A stretch of 44,338 nt of DNA from Alphaproteobacteria bacterium (GTDB lineage Bacteria > Pseudomonadota > Alphaproteobacteria > RF32 > CAG-239): NCBI GenBank assembly GCA_015062345.1, contig SUUV01000010.1, forward strand, positions 1 to 44,338, written 5' to 3'. Positions 1 through 7,983 of this stretch are shown here, one piece after another. Each line of letters starts with the position of its first letter. The stretch's first letter is position 1. A program made the translations under genes and the position numbers. Under the pieces are notes generated by a model. That model made no database searches. It worked only from the letters and a program-made list of their open reading frames with translations, and was not told where the DNA came from.

Positions 1-62
1 TTTGTCTTGCCACACTTTGGATTAATTTTTTGCGATAATTTCTTCTGATACTTAAATTTTGT
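1..62. repeat. 62-bp terminal direct repeat, left copy
   Basis: These 62 bases are identical to the last 62 bases of the window (44277-44338), in the same orientation. Both copies lie inside the same small HTH gene. This is either the k-mer overlap of a circular or looped contig, or the shared part of two gene copies. Confidence 0.97.
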
Positions 63-106
63 GAATATTCTTTTTCAAAGTTTTCGGTTGGTTTAGTTTT
101 TTCCAT
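1..106 (-). CDS. HTH protein, N-terminal part (runs off the left edge)
   Basis: This is the start of a minus-strand gene. The ATG is at 106-104, preceded by a good ribosome binding site (AGGAG, 7 nt upstream). Thirty-five codons are visible, beginning MEKTKPTENFEKEY and containing a basic stretch (RRNYRKKLIQ). The reading frame continues exactly into the fragment at the right edge (44338 down to 44089) through the 62-bp shared sequence. The joined product would be 97 residues: a polar N-terminal tail, then a small helix-turn-helix domain. Family members of this type are DNA-binding regulators; the specific target is unknown. The start is chosen from the ribosome binding site. Confidence 0.75.
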   Translation of the reverse strand, partial: MEKTKPTENFEKEYSQNLSIRRNYRKKLIQSVARQ

Positions 107-335
107 ATTTTTAGCTCCTGTTTTTTTAAGTTAACAAAAACCGCCTTGAAAAAAATCAAAGCGGGGAGCTGAAAAACTGTTAAAGCGCAGTCTTCCTTAT
201 TCGAGCACAAAAGCCTTATATCGGAAACTCCCCTTGGCAAGGAGCTTTGCTTTAATGATGTTTTTCAGACACCATCGCCGTTTGGCGACAATGCTTATAT
301 TAAATATTTTATCAAATTTTGCAAGCATAAAAACA
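107..335. other. Intergenic region between the HTH gene and the first DUF4402 gene
   Basis: No convincing gene is present. A minus-strand frame here has no ribosome binding site and reads through hairpins. Visible structure is the hairpin at 136-164 and a small one around 272-281 (CGCC-GTTT-GGCG). The region should hold the minus-strand promoter for the HTH gene, but no clear -35/-10 pair was found. Confidence 0.5.
136..164 (-). terminator. Terminator-like hairpin in the leader of the HTH gene
   Basis: Arms at 141-149 and 156-164 (nine pairs, one C-A mismatch) enclose an A6 loop. Read on the minus strand the stem is followed by TTTTTG. It sits only about 30 nt upstream of the HTH start codon, so it either ends transcription arriving from the right or attenuates the HTH gene. 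Confidence 0.4.
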
Positions 336-467
336 CCTCATTTTTGATTTAAATTCTTTAAACGACTCTTTTTACTTGCAAAAAAAAAAAACGGTTTATG
401 ATGTGATGTGAAAGGGCATTTTTGCACCTTTCAAATTAAGTTTAACTATTTTTAAGGATTAAATAAA
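336..467 (+). promoter_or_regulatory. Conserved promoter/leader of DUF4402 gene 1, with A12 spacer and 5' stem-loop
   Basis: This is one of three near-identical leaders (others at 8151-8282 and 43678-43543). The candidate -35 is TTGCAA (376-381) and the -10 is TATGAT (397-402). They are 15 bp apart, with most of the spacer being the run of 12 A (380-391). A stem-loop GAAAGG...CCTTTC (410-432) begins 8 nt after the -10, that is at the predicted transcript start. The ribosome binding site is AAGGA, about 10 nt before the ATG. The block from GACTCTTTTTAC to the -10 is invariant in all three copies. Confidence 0.75.
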
Positions 468-932
468 ATGAGAAAATATTTTCTTTTATCAGCCGTTGCA
501 ATGCTTATGGCAACAAATGCAAATGCCGATGCTGTTCTGGGAACTTTTTCTGCAACTGCTCAAATTGAAAGATATAATGAAATTACTTGTACTCCATTAA
601 ATTTCGGTACTATATTATATGCTGCAAATGCCACGGATTCTGTTGCAATCACCATTGATGAACTAAATGATATTTATATAAACGGAGATAATGTAAAGCA
701 AACCGGTGAACATTCACGAGCTGAATGTTCAGTTGCAAATCTTACCATGGAGAACTCTGTAACTATTATCCCGAATGAAGAAATTTTTAGTCTCACCGAT
801 GATTTAGCCTTACAAGATATAACATTCGCACAATCAGATGGACTCCTATTCATAGGTGGAACATTAACTATTGAACCAAATGTATTTTCAGGAACATATA
901 CAGGAACTGTTGGTTTTACCGCTATATATTAA
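468..932 (+). CDS. Secreted DUF4402-type beta-sandwich surface protein (paralog 1)
   Basis: The protein has 154 residues. The signal peptide is nearly the same as in two paralogs in this window (MRKYFLLSAVA..., cleavage after NANA). The mature part has the DUF4402/spore-coat-U-like pattern: an early Cys followed by LNFGTI, a second Cys near residue 86 (AECSVA), and a C-terminal G-x-Y-x-G strand (FSGTYTGTVGFTAIY). The two Cys probably form a disulfide. Known relatives are pilin-like, secreted or fimbrial proteins. No chaperone or usher gene is nearby, so the assembly route is unknown. The mature sequence diverges strongly from its paralogs, whereas leader and signal peptide do not. The start follows an AAGGA ribosome binding site. 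The family call comes from motif recognition only. Confidence 0.75.
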   Translation: MRKYFLLSAVAMLMATNANADAVLGTFSATAQIERYNEITCTPLNFGTILYAANATDSVAITIDELNDIYINGDNVKQTGEHSRAECSVANLTMENSVTIIPNEEIFSLTDDLALQDITFAQSDGLLFIGGTLTIEPNVFSGTYTGTVGFTAIY

Positions 933-937
933 TTTTA

Positions 938-976
938 TAGGTTATCATTGAGCTTATCAATGATAACCTATTTTTT
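938..976. terminator. Bidirectional terminator
   Basis: A perfect 14-bp stem (938-951 with 957-970), a 5-nt loop and a T6 tail. It lies between the convergent DUF4402 gene 1 and the membrane-protein gene, and overlaps the last bases of the latter. Confidence 0.9.
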
Positions 977-1763
977 AATCTAAAAAATCTTGTTTTTGTA
1001 TTTCAAAAAAGTTTATAAGCATAACAATTACAAAATAGCTTACAAAGGCAAAGAAAAACTCTGCCAACGCATTAAATATTTCGGCGGGTAAAACTGTTGA
1101 GCCCTTAAAAAATCCGGTTACGGTGACGACAAACAGCAAAGAAAACAAGCTTAAAAAAGCAACAGTTAACACAATTTTCATAGTATAACCTGATGTCTTA
1201 TGCCATATAGCCTTAAATTGTTTCCAGTCACCACCATTAAGAGCTTGGGCAAACAATCCGTAAAATCTGGTTAAAAACAAAGGAATTAAAAATCCGATTC
1301 CGACAATCGTAAAATATAGTTGTTCAATTTGCCATATCGGATTTGGTGTCCTAAAAAACAGCAACAATGCGGACACTGCCGGCATCATATTTAAGCCTAA
1401 AAACACCAGCATCAACAAAAATGTTACAAAAAATTTTTTACTATATTGCTTAAAATATTGCTTATTAATGACAATGTTTTTGAAAACCTTGTCATACCAC
1501 AGATTGATAAAAATTGTTATAACTGTCAATTTTAAGACGATATACGGAAAGTAAAAGATGTTTGAGTTTGGGCAATACATATTTTGCGCTACTTCCTGAT
1601 TGAAAAAACACAAATATTTTTGCCCCGTCAAATATGAGAGCAAAACTATTATCGTTGAAAAACAAGCACCTTGCAGTAAAAAAGTTTTAACATTATCAAA
1701 GATAATCCAAAACGGTTTCATAAAAGATTTTACAACAGAATATTTTTTCTTATTATCGTTCAT
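975..1763 (-). CDS. Multi-pass inner-membrane protein of unknown function
   Basis: The protein has 262 residues with about six hydrophobic segments (roughly residues 25-45, 70-90, 110-135, 148-168, 195-220 and 235-255), a basic cytoplasmic N terminus and an acidic C-terminal end. I recognise no family. It starts one base after the dnaE stop, and its ribosome binding site (AAGGAG) is formed by the last codons of dnaE. It is therefore almost certainly co-transcribed and translationally coupled with dnaE. No link in function to replication is implied by the sequence. Confidence 0.8.
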   Translation of the reverse strand: MNDNKKKYSVVKSFMKPFWIIFDNVKTFLLQGACFSTIIVLLSYLTGQKYLCFFNQEVAQNMYCPNSNIFYFPYIVLKLTVITIFINLWYDKVFKNIVINKQYFKQYSKKFFVTFLLMLVFLGLNMMPAVSALLLFFRTPNPIWQIEQLYFTIVGIGFLIPLFLTRFYGLFAQALNGGDWKQFKAIWHKTSGYTMKIVLTVAFLSLFSLLFVVTVTGFFKGSTVLPAEIFNALAEFFFAFVSYFVIVMLINFFEIQKQDFLD

Positions 1764-1764
1764 C

Positions 1765-4700
1765 TTATATCTCCTTAACAGCCGTAATACCGGATATGGC
1801 TCTGATTTTGCCGATTATGTCAGACTGAGCAAAAGCATATCCGCCATCAAGTTCAATTCTGACTTCCCAATTTTCAACTTCGGGAACAAGATATATCTTA
1901 TTTGCGCCTCGTTTGTCGGTTTTCAACAACTCTTTTAGTTCAACCACTGCCGAAACCGAATTTATGCTGATGATAAGACCTTTAGCTTGTTCGGCAATTG
2001 CTTCATCTAAAAGTTTAACCGAATTTATCATCACTCTGGGGTTTGAATCTTCATTTTGTTTATCTATGGTAAGTTTTACCAAAACCGGCATTTGCGATTC
2101 GATAATATGCTCATATTTTGCAATGCCTTCCGAGAACAAAAAGGCTTCAAAAGATGCGGTTGCATCAGATAAACCGACAAAAGCATATTTGTTGCCGTTT
2201 TTACTGATTTTTTTCTGATAACTTTCAACACAAACGGCAATATTGGCCTTAATGCTGTCACCGACCTTAATGTTTTGCATAATATCGGCGCAATTTTTTA
2301 CTCCCAATTTTGCCACACTTTCTTTGTACATATCCAAAGGATGCGCCGACAGATAAAAACCTATGGCCGATGCTTCATGGCGCAAGCGTTCAAGTTGCGG
2401 CCAATCTGGTGCTGCCATAAATTTTATTTTTGCCACCAATTCTTGGCTTCCGAACAATGAGGTTTGTTCACTGGTTTTCAGTTCGGTTGCAGAAAAAATG
2501 TTGCGGATAATGGTTTCAATATTGGCAAAAAGCATGGCTCGGTTTTTATCCAAACAATCAAAAGCGCCCGATTTTATGAGTTGTTCAAGTTGCTTGCGGT
2601 TGATGTCCTTAAAATCTATACGATGGCAAAAATCCGAAACATCTTTAAAAGCACCGTTCTTTTCACGCTCCTGCACAATGTTTGACATGGCAGCTGCACT
2701 TACACCCTTAATGGCTCCCAAAGCATATCTGATTTTGCCGTCTTCAACCTTAAATTCGGCTTCCGATTTGTTAATATCAGGAGCTAAAACCTCAATTCCC
2801 GAAGCTTTGCATTCTGCGGTAAAAAATGTCAGCTTATCAACATTTGTAATATCCAAGTCCATCACCGCACACATGAATTCAACCGGATAATGAGCCTTCA
2901 AATATGCGGTTTGATACGAAATCAGCGAATATGCGGCTGCGTGCGATTTGTTAAATCCGTATGAGGCAAATTTTTCCATCTGGTCAAATATGCTTTTGGC
3001 TACATCTTCCTCAATTCCGTTGGCAATGGCGCCTTTGGTGAATTTTTCTCGTTGCTTTGGTATCTCATCACGAAGTTTTTTACCCATCACTTTACGAAGT
3101 TTGTCGGCCTCACCCATGGTATATCCGCCCAAAGCTCGTGCAATGTTCATCACTTGCTCCTGATATACCATAATGCCGTATGTTTCATCTAAAATGGGAG
3201 CTAAGCTCGGATGCAAATATGTAATTTCTTCTTCGCCGTGCTTTCTTTTAATGTAGGTCGGAATGTTATCCATCGGCCCCGGTCGATATAACGACACAAT
3301 CGCAATTAAATCTTCAAAACGGTCGGGCTTTATTTGTTTATGAACTTCTTTCATACCCGCAGATTCAAACTGGAATACCGCTGTTGTATCACCTCTTTGC
3401 ATCATTTCATAGGTCGGTTTGTCATCAAGCGGTACCGAATCTATATCCAAATCCGTTCCGTGAATTTTTTTAATCCAATCAACGGCTTTTTTAATGACGG
3501 TTAAAGTCTTTAAGCCCAAAAAGTCAAACTTAATCAGTCCGGTTTCTTCTACATATTTCATATCATATTGAGTTACCGGCATATCGGCTCTGGGGTCTTT
3601 GTATAACGGCACCAACAAATCAAGCGGTCTGTCACCGATTACGACACCGGCAGCATGAACACCCGAGTGCCTGTACAAACCTTCCAACTTCATGGCGATA
3701 TCAAAAAGCTTATTAACCTGCGGGTCGCTTGAGCGCATTTGTTCAAGCTCCGGAACTTGCTCAAGCGCTTGTGCCAAAGTAACATTTTTGCCTTGCACCG
3801 GCGGTGGAATCATCTTTGAAATTTTATCGGCTTGTGCATATGGCATCTGCAAAACCCGTGCTACATCACGAATTACGGCTTTTGATTGAAGCTTACCGTA
3901 TGTAATAATTTGTGCCACATTTTCAAAGCCATATTTATTTTGTACATATTCAATGGTTTTGGCTCTGTTTTCCTGACAAAAGTCCACATCAAAGTCGGGC
4001 ATATTAACTCTGTCCGGATTTAAGAATCTTTCAAACAAAAGCTCCAATTTTATCGGGTCAAGCTCGGTAATTTTTAACGACCAAGCCACAATGGAACCGG
4101 CACCGGAGCCTCGTCCGGGGCCGACCGGAACGCCGTTATTTTTTGACCACCTTATAAAGTCGGACACAATCAGAAAATATCCGGGGAAACCCATGCGTTT
4201 GATAACACTTAACTCATAATCTAAGCGTTCAAAATATTTTTTATCAATTTCTTGTTTTTGCTCATCTGTCATACCCTCAAAATACACATGTTTTTCCATG
4301 CGTTCTTTCAGGCCTTTATAGGCTTCTTCGGTAATATATTCATCTTGAGTTTTGCCACCCGGACATTCAAACACCGGCAATAACGGATTTACTTTTTCCG
4401 ATAAATAATTACAGCGCTTGGCAATGTTGACGGTGTTTTCTAAGGCCTCGGGCAAATCTTGAAACAGCTCGAGCATTTCTTCTTGGGTTTTTAAGCGATT
4501 ATTTACCGAAAAATGCTTGCGGTTATCATTGGCGACATATTCACCTTGAGCAACACAAACCAAAGCATCATGAGCTTCATACATATCAGTATCAAAGAAA
4601 AAAGCCTCATTGGTGGCAACCAGCGGAATGTTATGTTTATATGCCATATCAATAAAAATATTTTCGGTTTTGTTTTCTTCAGCAGTACCAATTCTGGATA

Positions 4701-5238
4701 TTTCCATATAAAGGCGATTTTTAAAAATTGTTTGCAGTTTTTTTAACAGTTCTTCCGCTTCATCATTTCTGTTATCCAAAATCAGTCTGCCGATGGGGCC
4801 TTCGGTACCGGTAGTAAGCGCAATTAAACCTTCATTTAATTCTTCCAAATCGGTATATTTAAGTTGAGGGTCATCACCGTTTTGTGTGTTATCAAGATAA
4901 AACCTTTTCATCAATTTTGAAATATTGGTATATCCGGTTTCATTCATCACCAGTAAAACAAGTTTATCTCTTTTGAGTTCTTTGCCTTTAGATTTTAAGA
5001 TATCATCGCTGTCAGTATTTCTTAAATAAAATTGGCAACCCAAAATCGGCTTAATTCCGTTATCGGCGGCATATTTTGAAAAAGCTTTTGCACCAAACAT
5101 ATTGGCCGTATCGGTCATGGCAATTGCAGGCACATTTTGTGCTTGCAGTTTTTTCATCAATGCCGGTACCTGAATTGTACCCGATGATAAAGAATAGGCA
5201 CTATGAACTCTCAAATGAATAAATTTAGGATTTTGCAT
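1765..5238 (-). CDS. dnaE: DNA polymerase III subunit alpha
   Basis: This is the catalytic subunit of the replicative DNA polymerase (C-family). At 1157 residues it is close to the 1160 of E. coli DnaE. The N-terminal PHP domain (about residues 5-250) starts with HLRVHSAYS. Where active PHP domains have TDH, this one has TDTA, so PHP proofreading is probably lost and a separate DnaQ exonuclease would be needed. Then come a GPGRGSGAGS motif (about 380), the catalytic aspartates in PDFDVDF (about 412-418) and KFDFLG (about 570), the fingers/HhH region, and an OB-fold near residue 980. ATG start with a GGGG-type ribosome binding site. This is DnaE1, not the error-prone DnaE2. Confidence 0.98.
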   Translation of the reverse strand: MQNPKFIHLRVHSAYSLSSGTIQVPALMKKLQAQNVPAIAMTDTANMFGAKAFSKYAADNGIKPILGCQFYLRNTDSDDILKSKGKELKRDKLVLLVMNETGYTNISKLMKRFYLDNTQNGDDPQLKYTDLEELNEGLIALTTGTEGPIGRLILDNRNDEAEELLKKLQTIFKNRLYMEISRIGTAEENKTENIFIDMAYKHNIPLVATNEAFFFDTDMYEAHDALVCVAQGEYVANDNRKHFSVNNRLKTQEEMLELFQDLPEALENTVNIAKRCNYLSEKVNPLLPVFECPGGKTQDEYITEEAYKGLKERMEKHVYFEGMTDEQKQEIDKKYFERLDYELSVIKRMGFPGYFLIVSDFIRWSKNNGVPVGPGRGSGAGSIVAWSLKITELDPIKLELLFERFLNPDRVNMPDFDVDFCQENRAKTIEYVQNKYGFENVAQIITYGKLQSKAVIRDVARVLQMPYAQADKISKMIPPPVQGKNVTLAQALEQVPELEQMRSSDPQVNKLFDIAMKLEGLYRHSGVHAAGVVIGDRPLDLLVPLYKDPRADMPVTQYDMKYVEETGLIKFDFLGLKTLTVIKKAVDWIKKIHGTDLDIDSVPLDDKPTYEMMQRGDTTAVFQFESAGMKEVHKQIKPDRFEDLIAIVSLYRPGPMDNIPTYIKRKHGEEEITYLHPSLAPILDETYGIMVYQEQVMNIARALGGYTMGEADKLRKVMGKKLRDEIPKQREKFTKGAIANGIEEDVAKSIFDQMEKFASYGFNKSHAAAYSLISYQTAYLKAHYPVEFMCAVMDLDITNVDKLTFFTAECKASGIEVLAPDINKSEAEFKVEDGKIRYALGAIKGVSAAAMSNIVQEREKNGAFKDVSDFCHRIDFKDINRKQLEQLIKSGAFDCLDKNRAMLFANIETIIRNIFSATELKTSEQTSLFGSQELVAKIKFMAAPDWPQLERLRHEASAIGFYLSAHPLDMYKESVAKLGVKNCADIMQNIKVGDSIKANIAVCVESYQKKISKNGNKYAFVGLSDATASFEAFLFSEGIAKYEHIIESQMPVLVKLTIDKQNEDSNPRVMINSVKLLDEAIAEQAKGLIISINSVSAVVELKELLKTDKRGANKIYLVPEVENWEVRIELDGGYAFAQSDIIGKIRAISGITAVKEI

Positions 5239-5325
5239 TATACACCCCGATTATCAAACCTCGCCTAAGTATAAATCATCTTAATATTTTCTCAACACAT
5301 TTTTATCTGATATATACGATTTTAT

Positions 5326-5362
5326 AACAAAAAACCCTTCCGTCATAAAATTCGGAAGGGTT
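5326..5362 (-). terminator. Terminator of the lipoprotein gene
   Basis: A perfect 10-bp stem (5333-5342 with 5353-5362), followed on the minus strand by a T6 run. It ends the gene at 5378-5986. Confidence 0.9.
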
Positions 5363-5377
5363 AATAAACTGCAAGGT

Positions 5378-5986
5378 TTAATATTCATAAACCGTATTGT
5401 TGTTTTTAACATACATATTTAGGTATTGATTAATGTTTTGTTCCATACGCACATTAAATTCTTCAAACAGTTTTTGTACCATTTCATTCCAATATTTTTC
5501 TTTATCTTCAATGGAGGTATCAATCGGCATTGTGAGTTCTCGCCATGCCTCAATTGAGGTCTGAGCCGAAGATTGTCCGTTATTGGAAGATATTTTTAAA
5601 ACTACCGACAATGTGGCACGATATTTTAAGCTGTCTTTATAAAACAGTTGCGAAGCCTTAATTTCTTCTTCGGTTACACTGGCATCTTTAATGATAAATT
5701 CTGCCACACGATTTGATGCAAAATCAACAGCTTCCAATCTGTCATTTGCCCAAATGCGAGCAGCTTTTTCAATTGAAACCGGAAACAGATGTTCAACATT
5801 CGGACGAGTAAACGACGGGGTAAATTCGGAAACAACTTCAATTTTGTTTACATTTAACTCAATCGGAGCAAAAGTATCAAAGCGAGGCTCGTTAAAACGG
5901 CGAACTTCGGCAACTTCATTGTTGCTTGCACAAGCGACAAGCAACAAAACGGCAATTATACCGAAAAATTTATTAAGTCTGGTCAT
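5378..5986 (-). CDS. Outer-membrane or periplasmic lipoprotein, unknown family
   Basis: About 202 residues. A short signal peptide ends in a lipobox (LLLVAC, Cys19), so the mature protein should be lipid-anchored. The mature part is mixed alpha/beta. Its C-terminal half reads like a helix followed by an amphipathic segment (EEFNVRMEQNINQYLNMY). The frame extends 11 codons further upstream, but only the ATG at 5986 places the signal peptide correctly and has a GGAA-type ribosome binding site, so I start there. It has its own terminator and lies downstream of hslO on the same strand. I do not recognise the family. Confidence 0.75.
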   Translation of the reverse strand: MTRLNKFFGIIAVLLLVACASNNEVAEVRRFNEPRFDTFAPIELNVNKIEVVSEFTPSFTRPNVEHLFPVSIEKAARIWANDRLEAVDFASNRVAEFIIKDASVTEEEIKASQLFYKDSLKYRATLSVVLKISSNNGQSSAQTSIEAWRELTMPIDTSIEDKEKYWNEMVQKLFEEFNVRMEQNINQYLNMYVKNNNTVYEY

Positions 5987-6063
5987 TGTTTTAATTCCAT
6001 TTATCAAAAAAACACTCATTTTGATATTTTTCTAATACATTTTTTTATGATATGCAAGTTTTT

Positions 6064-6987
6064 TTAATGTTTAACAAACTCATCTTCATTAAAAACATAT
6101 TTTTCGGAACAAAAATGGCAGGTTGCACATATTTTTCCGTCTTCAACCATATCTTTAATATCTTCAGGCTTAAAGCTGTTTAATGTTGAAAACAATTTTT
6201 CTCTGCTGCAACGACAACCAAATTGATATGCGGTTTCTTTAGTAACTTCCAAATCTAAAGAATGGAACAAACGATACAAAATTTCTTCAGATGAAAGCTC
6301 CGAATTAAACATTTCATTTTCAGACAAACTTAAAATAAATGCTTTTGCATCATCAAACATCTGATTGTATGCACTTTCATCGGTATCAATTTCATTACCT
6401 CCTTTTAACGGAACTTTTTGCAACATAATGCCGGCGGCAAAAAATGACTTACTGTCACCTTGAGGTGCTTTTACAAAAAGTTTTAAGGCAGTGTCAATTT
6501 GTTCGGAAAGCTTAAAATATCTTAAAGCAATTTCCGATAGTGTTTTTCCTTGTAAGTCAACTACACCTTGATATAAATCGGTATTCGGGCCTTGGTCAAC
6601 GGTAAAGGCCATATGTCCGCCGCCGACCAAATGCGGTACTTGTTCAATGATATCTTCGGTTTTTCTTAACGCTTTGGCTTTGCAGAGTTGTTCTTCATCA
6701 AATTTTGCACAAGCTCTGATTTTGTGCTCGGAAGTTACATCAGCCACCAAAACCGAAACGGGGCCGTTGCCTTGTAATTGCAATGTAAACAAGCCCTTAT
6801 ATTTAAGAGCATCAGACAACAAAACCGCCAAGGCAGAAGTTTCGGAAAGTGCGGTTGAAACATTTATCGGATATTGATGTTTTTGCAAAATGTCTTGCAA
6901 AACTTTATCTAAACGAACAATTCTTCCGACAAAGGCGCCTTTAGCAAGACTAAATGATACACAAGTATCAAAATTTTTATTACTCAA
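6064..6987 (-). CDS. hslO: Redox-regulated chaperone Hsp33
   Basis: Hsp33 is a cytoplasmic holdase activated by oxidation. The 307-residue protein has the N-terminal Hsp33 fold and the C-terminal zinc switch: CRC (about 257-259) and CATCHFC (about 287-293), matching the family CxC...CxxC pattern. There is one extra Cys in the second motif. The start codon is TTG (6987-6985), with GAGGA about 9 nt upstream; no ATG lies in a better position. It is divergent from recX, with at most about 70 bp between them. Confidence 0.95.
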   Translation of the reverse strand: MSNKNFDTCVSFSLAKGAFVGRIVRLDKVLQDILQKHQYPINVSTALSETSALAVLLSDALKYKGLFTLQLQGNGPVSVLVADVTSEHKIRACAKFDEEQLCKAKALRKTEDIIEQVPHLVGGGHMAFTVDQGPNTDLYQGVVDLQGKTLSEIALRYFKLSEQIDTALKLFVKAPQGDSKSFFAAGIMLQKVPLKGGNEIDTDESAYNQMFDDAKAFILSLSENEMFNSELSSEEILYRLFHSLDLEVTKETAYQFGCRCSREKLFSTLNSFKPEDIKDMVEDGKICATCHFCSEKYVFNEDEFVKH

Positions 6988-7006
6988 TTTTAAAATTCCT
7001 CGTATA

Positions 7007-7612
7007 ATGGTTATCAGTTACGAGCAATCTAATATAAAAAGAAAGTTTTTTCAAGTGGCAGAATATGATAATAAACCAATAAAAACCAAAACACCAAAAA
7101 AAATAACCAAGCAGAGGTTAAAAAACATTGCTTTATATTATTTAAAGCGCTTTGAATCTTCGGTTGAAAATTTAAGACAGGTCTTAAAACGACGAATAAA
7201 CGATTATGCTTTTTATAATCCGGAATTTAATAAAAATGAGGCATATGCGTGGGTTGAAGAAATTTTATCCGATTTTGAAAGATTAAAATATCTTGATGAT
7301 GAAAGATATGCTCAAATTAAAATCAGGGGATATTTAAATGCTTCAAAATCTGCACGATATATTAAAATAAAATTAGGGCAAAAAGGTCTTGATGCCGATT
7401 TGGTTGATAATATTTTATCCGAGCAAGAATATAATCCGTTAGATTTAGGCTTAAAATTTGCCAAGAAAAAAAGAATCGGGCCTTACAGAAAAGATGAAAT
7501 CAGCAGAAAAGAAAATCGGCAAAAAGATATGGGGGTGCTTGTAAGAGCGGGTTTTGATTATGATATTGTGTGTGAAATTTTGGAACACGATTTTATCGGT
7601 GAGGATATGTAA
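7007..7612 (+). CDS. recX: Regulatory protein RecX
   Basis: RecX binds RecA filaments and inhibits them. The core (KKITKQRLKNIALYYLKRF through to the C terminus) is the three-helix-repeat RecX fold, with the usual KYLDDERYA motif and the alphaproteobacterial tail RQKDMGVLVRAGFDYDIV. The start is uncertain. The ATG at 7007 has no ribosome binding site and overlaps a perfect TATAAT (7003-7008). The in-frame GTG at 7055 follows a GAAAG stretch and would give a 185-residue protein closer to the usual RecX length. The frame continues further upstream into hslO, but that part is not used. Confidence 0.88.
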   Translation: MVISYEQSNIKRKFFQVAEYDNKPIKTKTPKKITKQRLKNIALYYLKRFESSVENLRQVLKRRINDYAFYNPEFNKNEAYAWVEEILSDFERLKYLDDERYAQIKIRGYLNASKSARYIKIKLGQKGLDADLVDNILSEQEYNPLDLGLKFAKKKRIGPYRKDEISRKENRQKDMGVLVRAGFDYDIVCEILEHDFIGEDM

Positions 7613-7660
7613 AAAAAGCTTGCATAATCAAAATTTTTATTTTATTTAGTATAAAAATAT

Positions 7661-7752
7661 GGAGAGATGGCAGAGTGGTCGAATGCGGTTGACTCGAAAT
7701 CAATTGTGCGTGTTAAAGCGTACCTAGGGTTCGAATCCCTATCTCTCCGCCA
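7661..7752 (+). tRNA. tRNA-Ser, anticodon CGA
   Basis: A 92-nt cloverleaf: acceptor stem GGAGAGA/TCTCTCC, discriminator G and encoded CCA. The anticodon loop is CTCGAAA (anticodon CGA, reads UCG). It has a long class II variable arm and a T arm with GGTTCGAATCC. Confidence 0.97.
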
Positions 7753-7887
7753 GTTACAAAAAAGCCACCCTTTGAGGTGGTTTTTTGTAACTGATGGAGA
7801 GGGGTCGAACACTAGGGTACCTAGGGCTGAGGGATAAAAAACAATTAAGAATTGTTTTTTGCCCGAAGGCGACAGATTTGTTGGTTT
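7732..7887 (+). repeat. tRNA-3'-end/terminator unit, copy A
   Basis: This unit starts inside the tRNA T arm, covers the tRNA 3' end and its terminator, then an inverted degenerate copy of the tRNA 3' half (about 7787-7830), and a perfect AAAAAACAATT hairpin (about 7836-7860). It is repeated as copy B 252 bp downstream. Confidence 0.85.
7753..7791. terminator. Terminator of tRNA-Ser (copy A)
   Basis: A 16-bp stem (GTTAC + A6 + CCACC with its complement; one bulged G) and a 6-nt loop. It starts immediately after the CCA of the tRNA. Confidence 0.9.
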
Positions 7888-7983
7888 TGTGAGCAAGTGA
7901 TAACGAAGCGAAACAAAACCTAAAAATCGGAGTGACCGCAGCGAGTTAGCGATTGCTTGTCAAAGCAGAGCTTACGAGCCAGA

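Noticed and set aside
52..240. 62-codon minus-strand ORF at the left end
   Set aside because: No ribosome binding site; it runs through a terminator-like hairpin and overlaps the better supported HTH gene in another frame.
2363..2890. 175-codon plus-strand ORF inside dnaE, and other long antisense ORFs (for example 25444-26172 and 30194-30670)
   Set aside because: They are shadow frames opposite well-supported genes, without ribosome binding sites or recognisable protein features.
7642..7896. 84-codon minus-strand ORF containing RDRDSNPR
   Set aside because: It is the antisense of tRNA-Ser; this peptide is a known false gene that appears opposite serine tRNAs.
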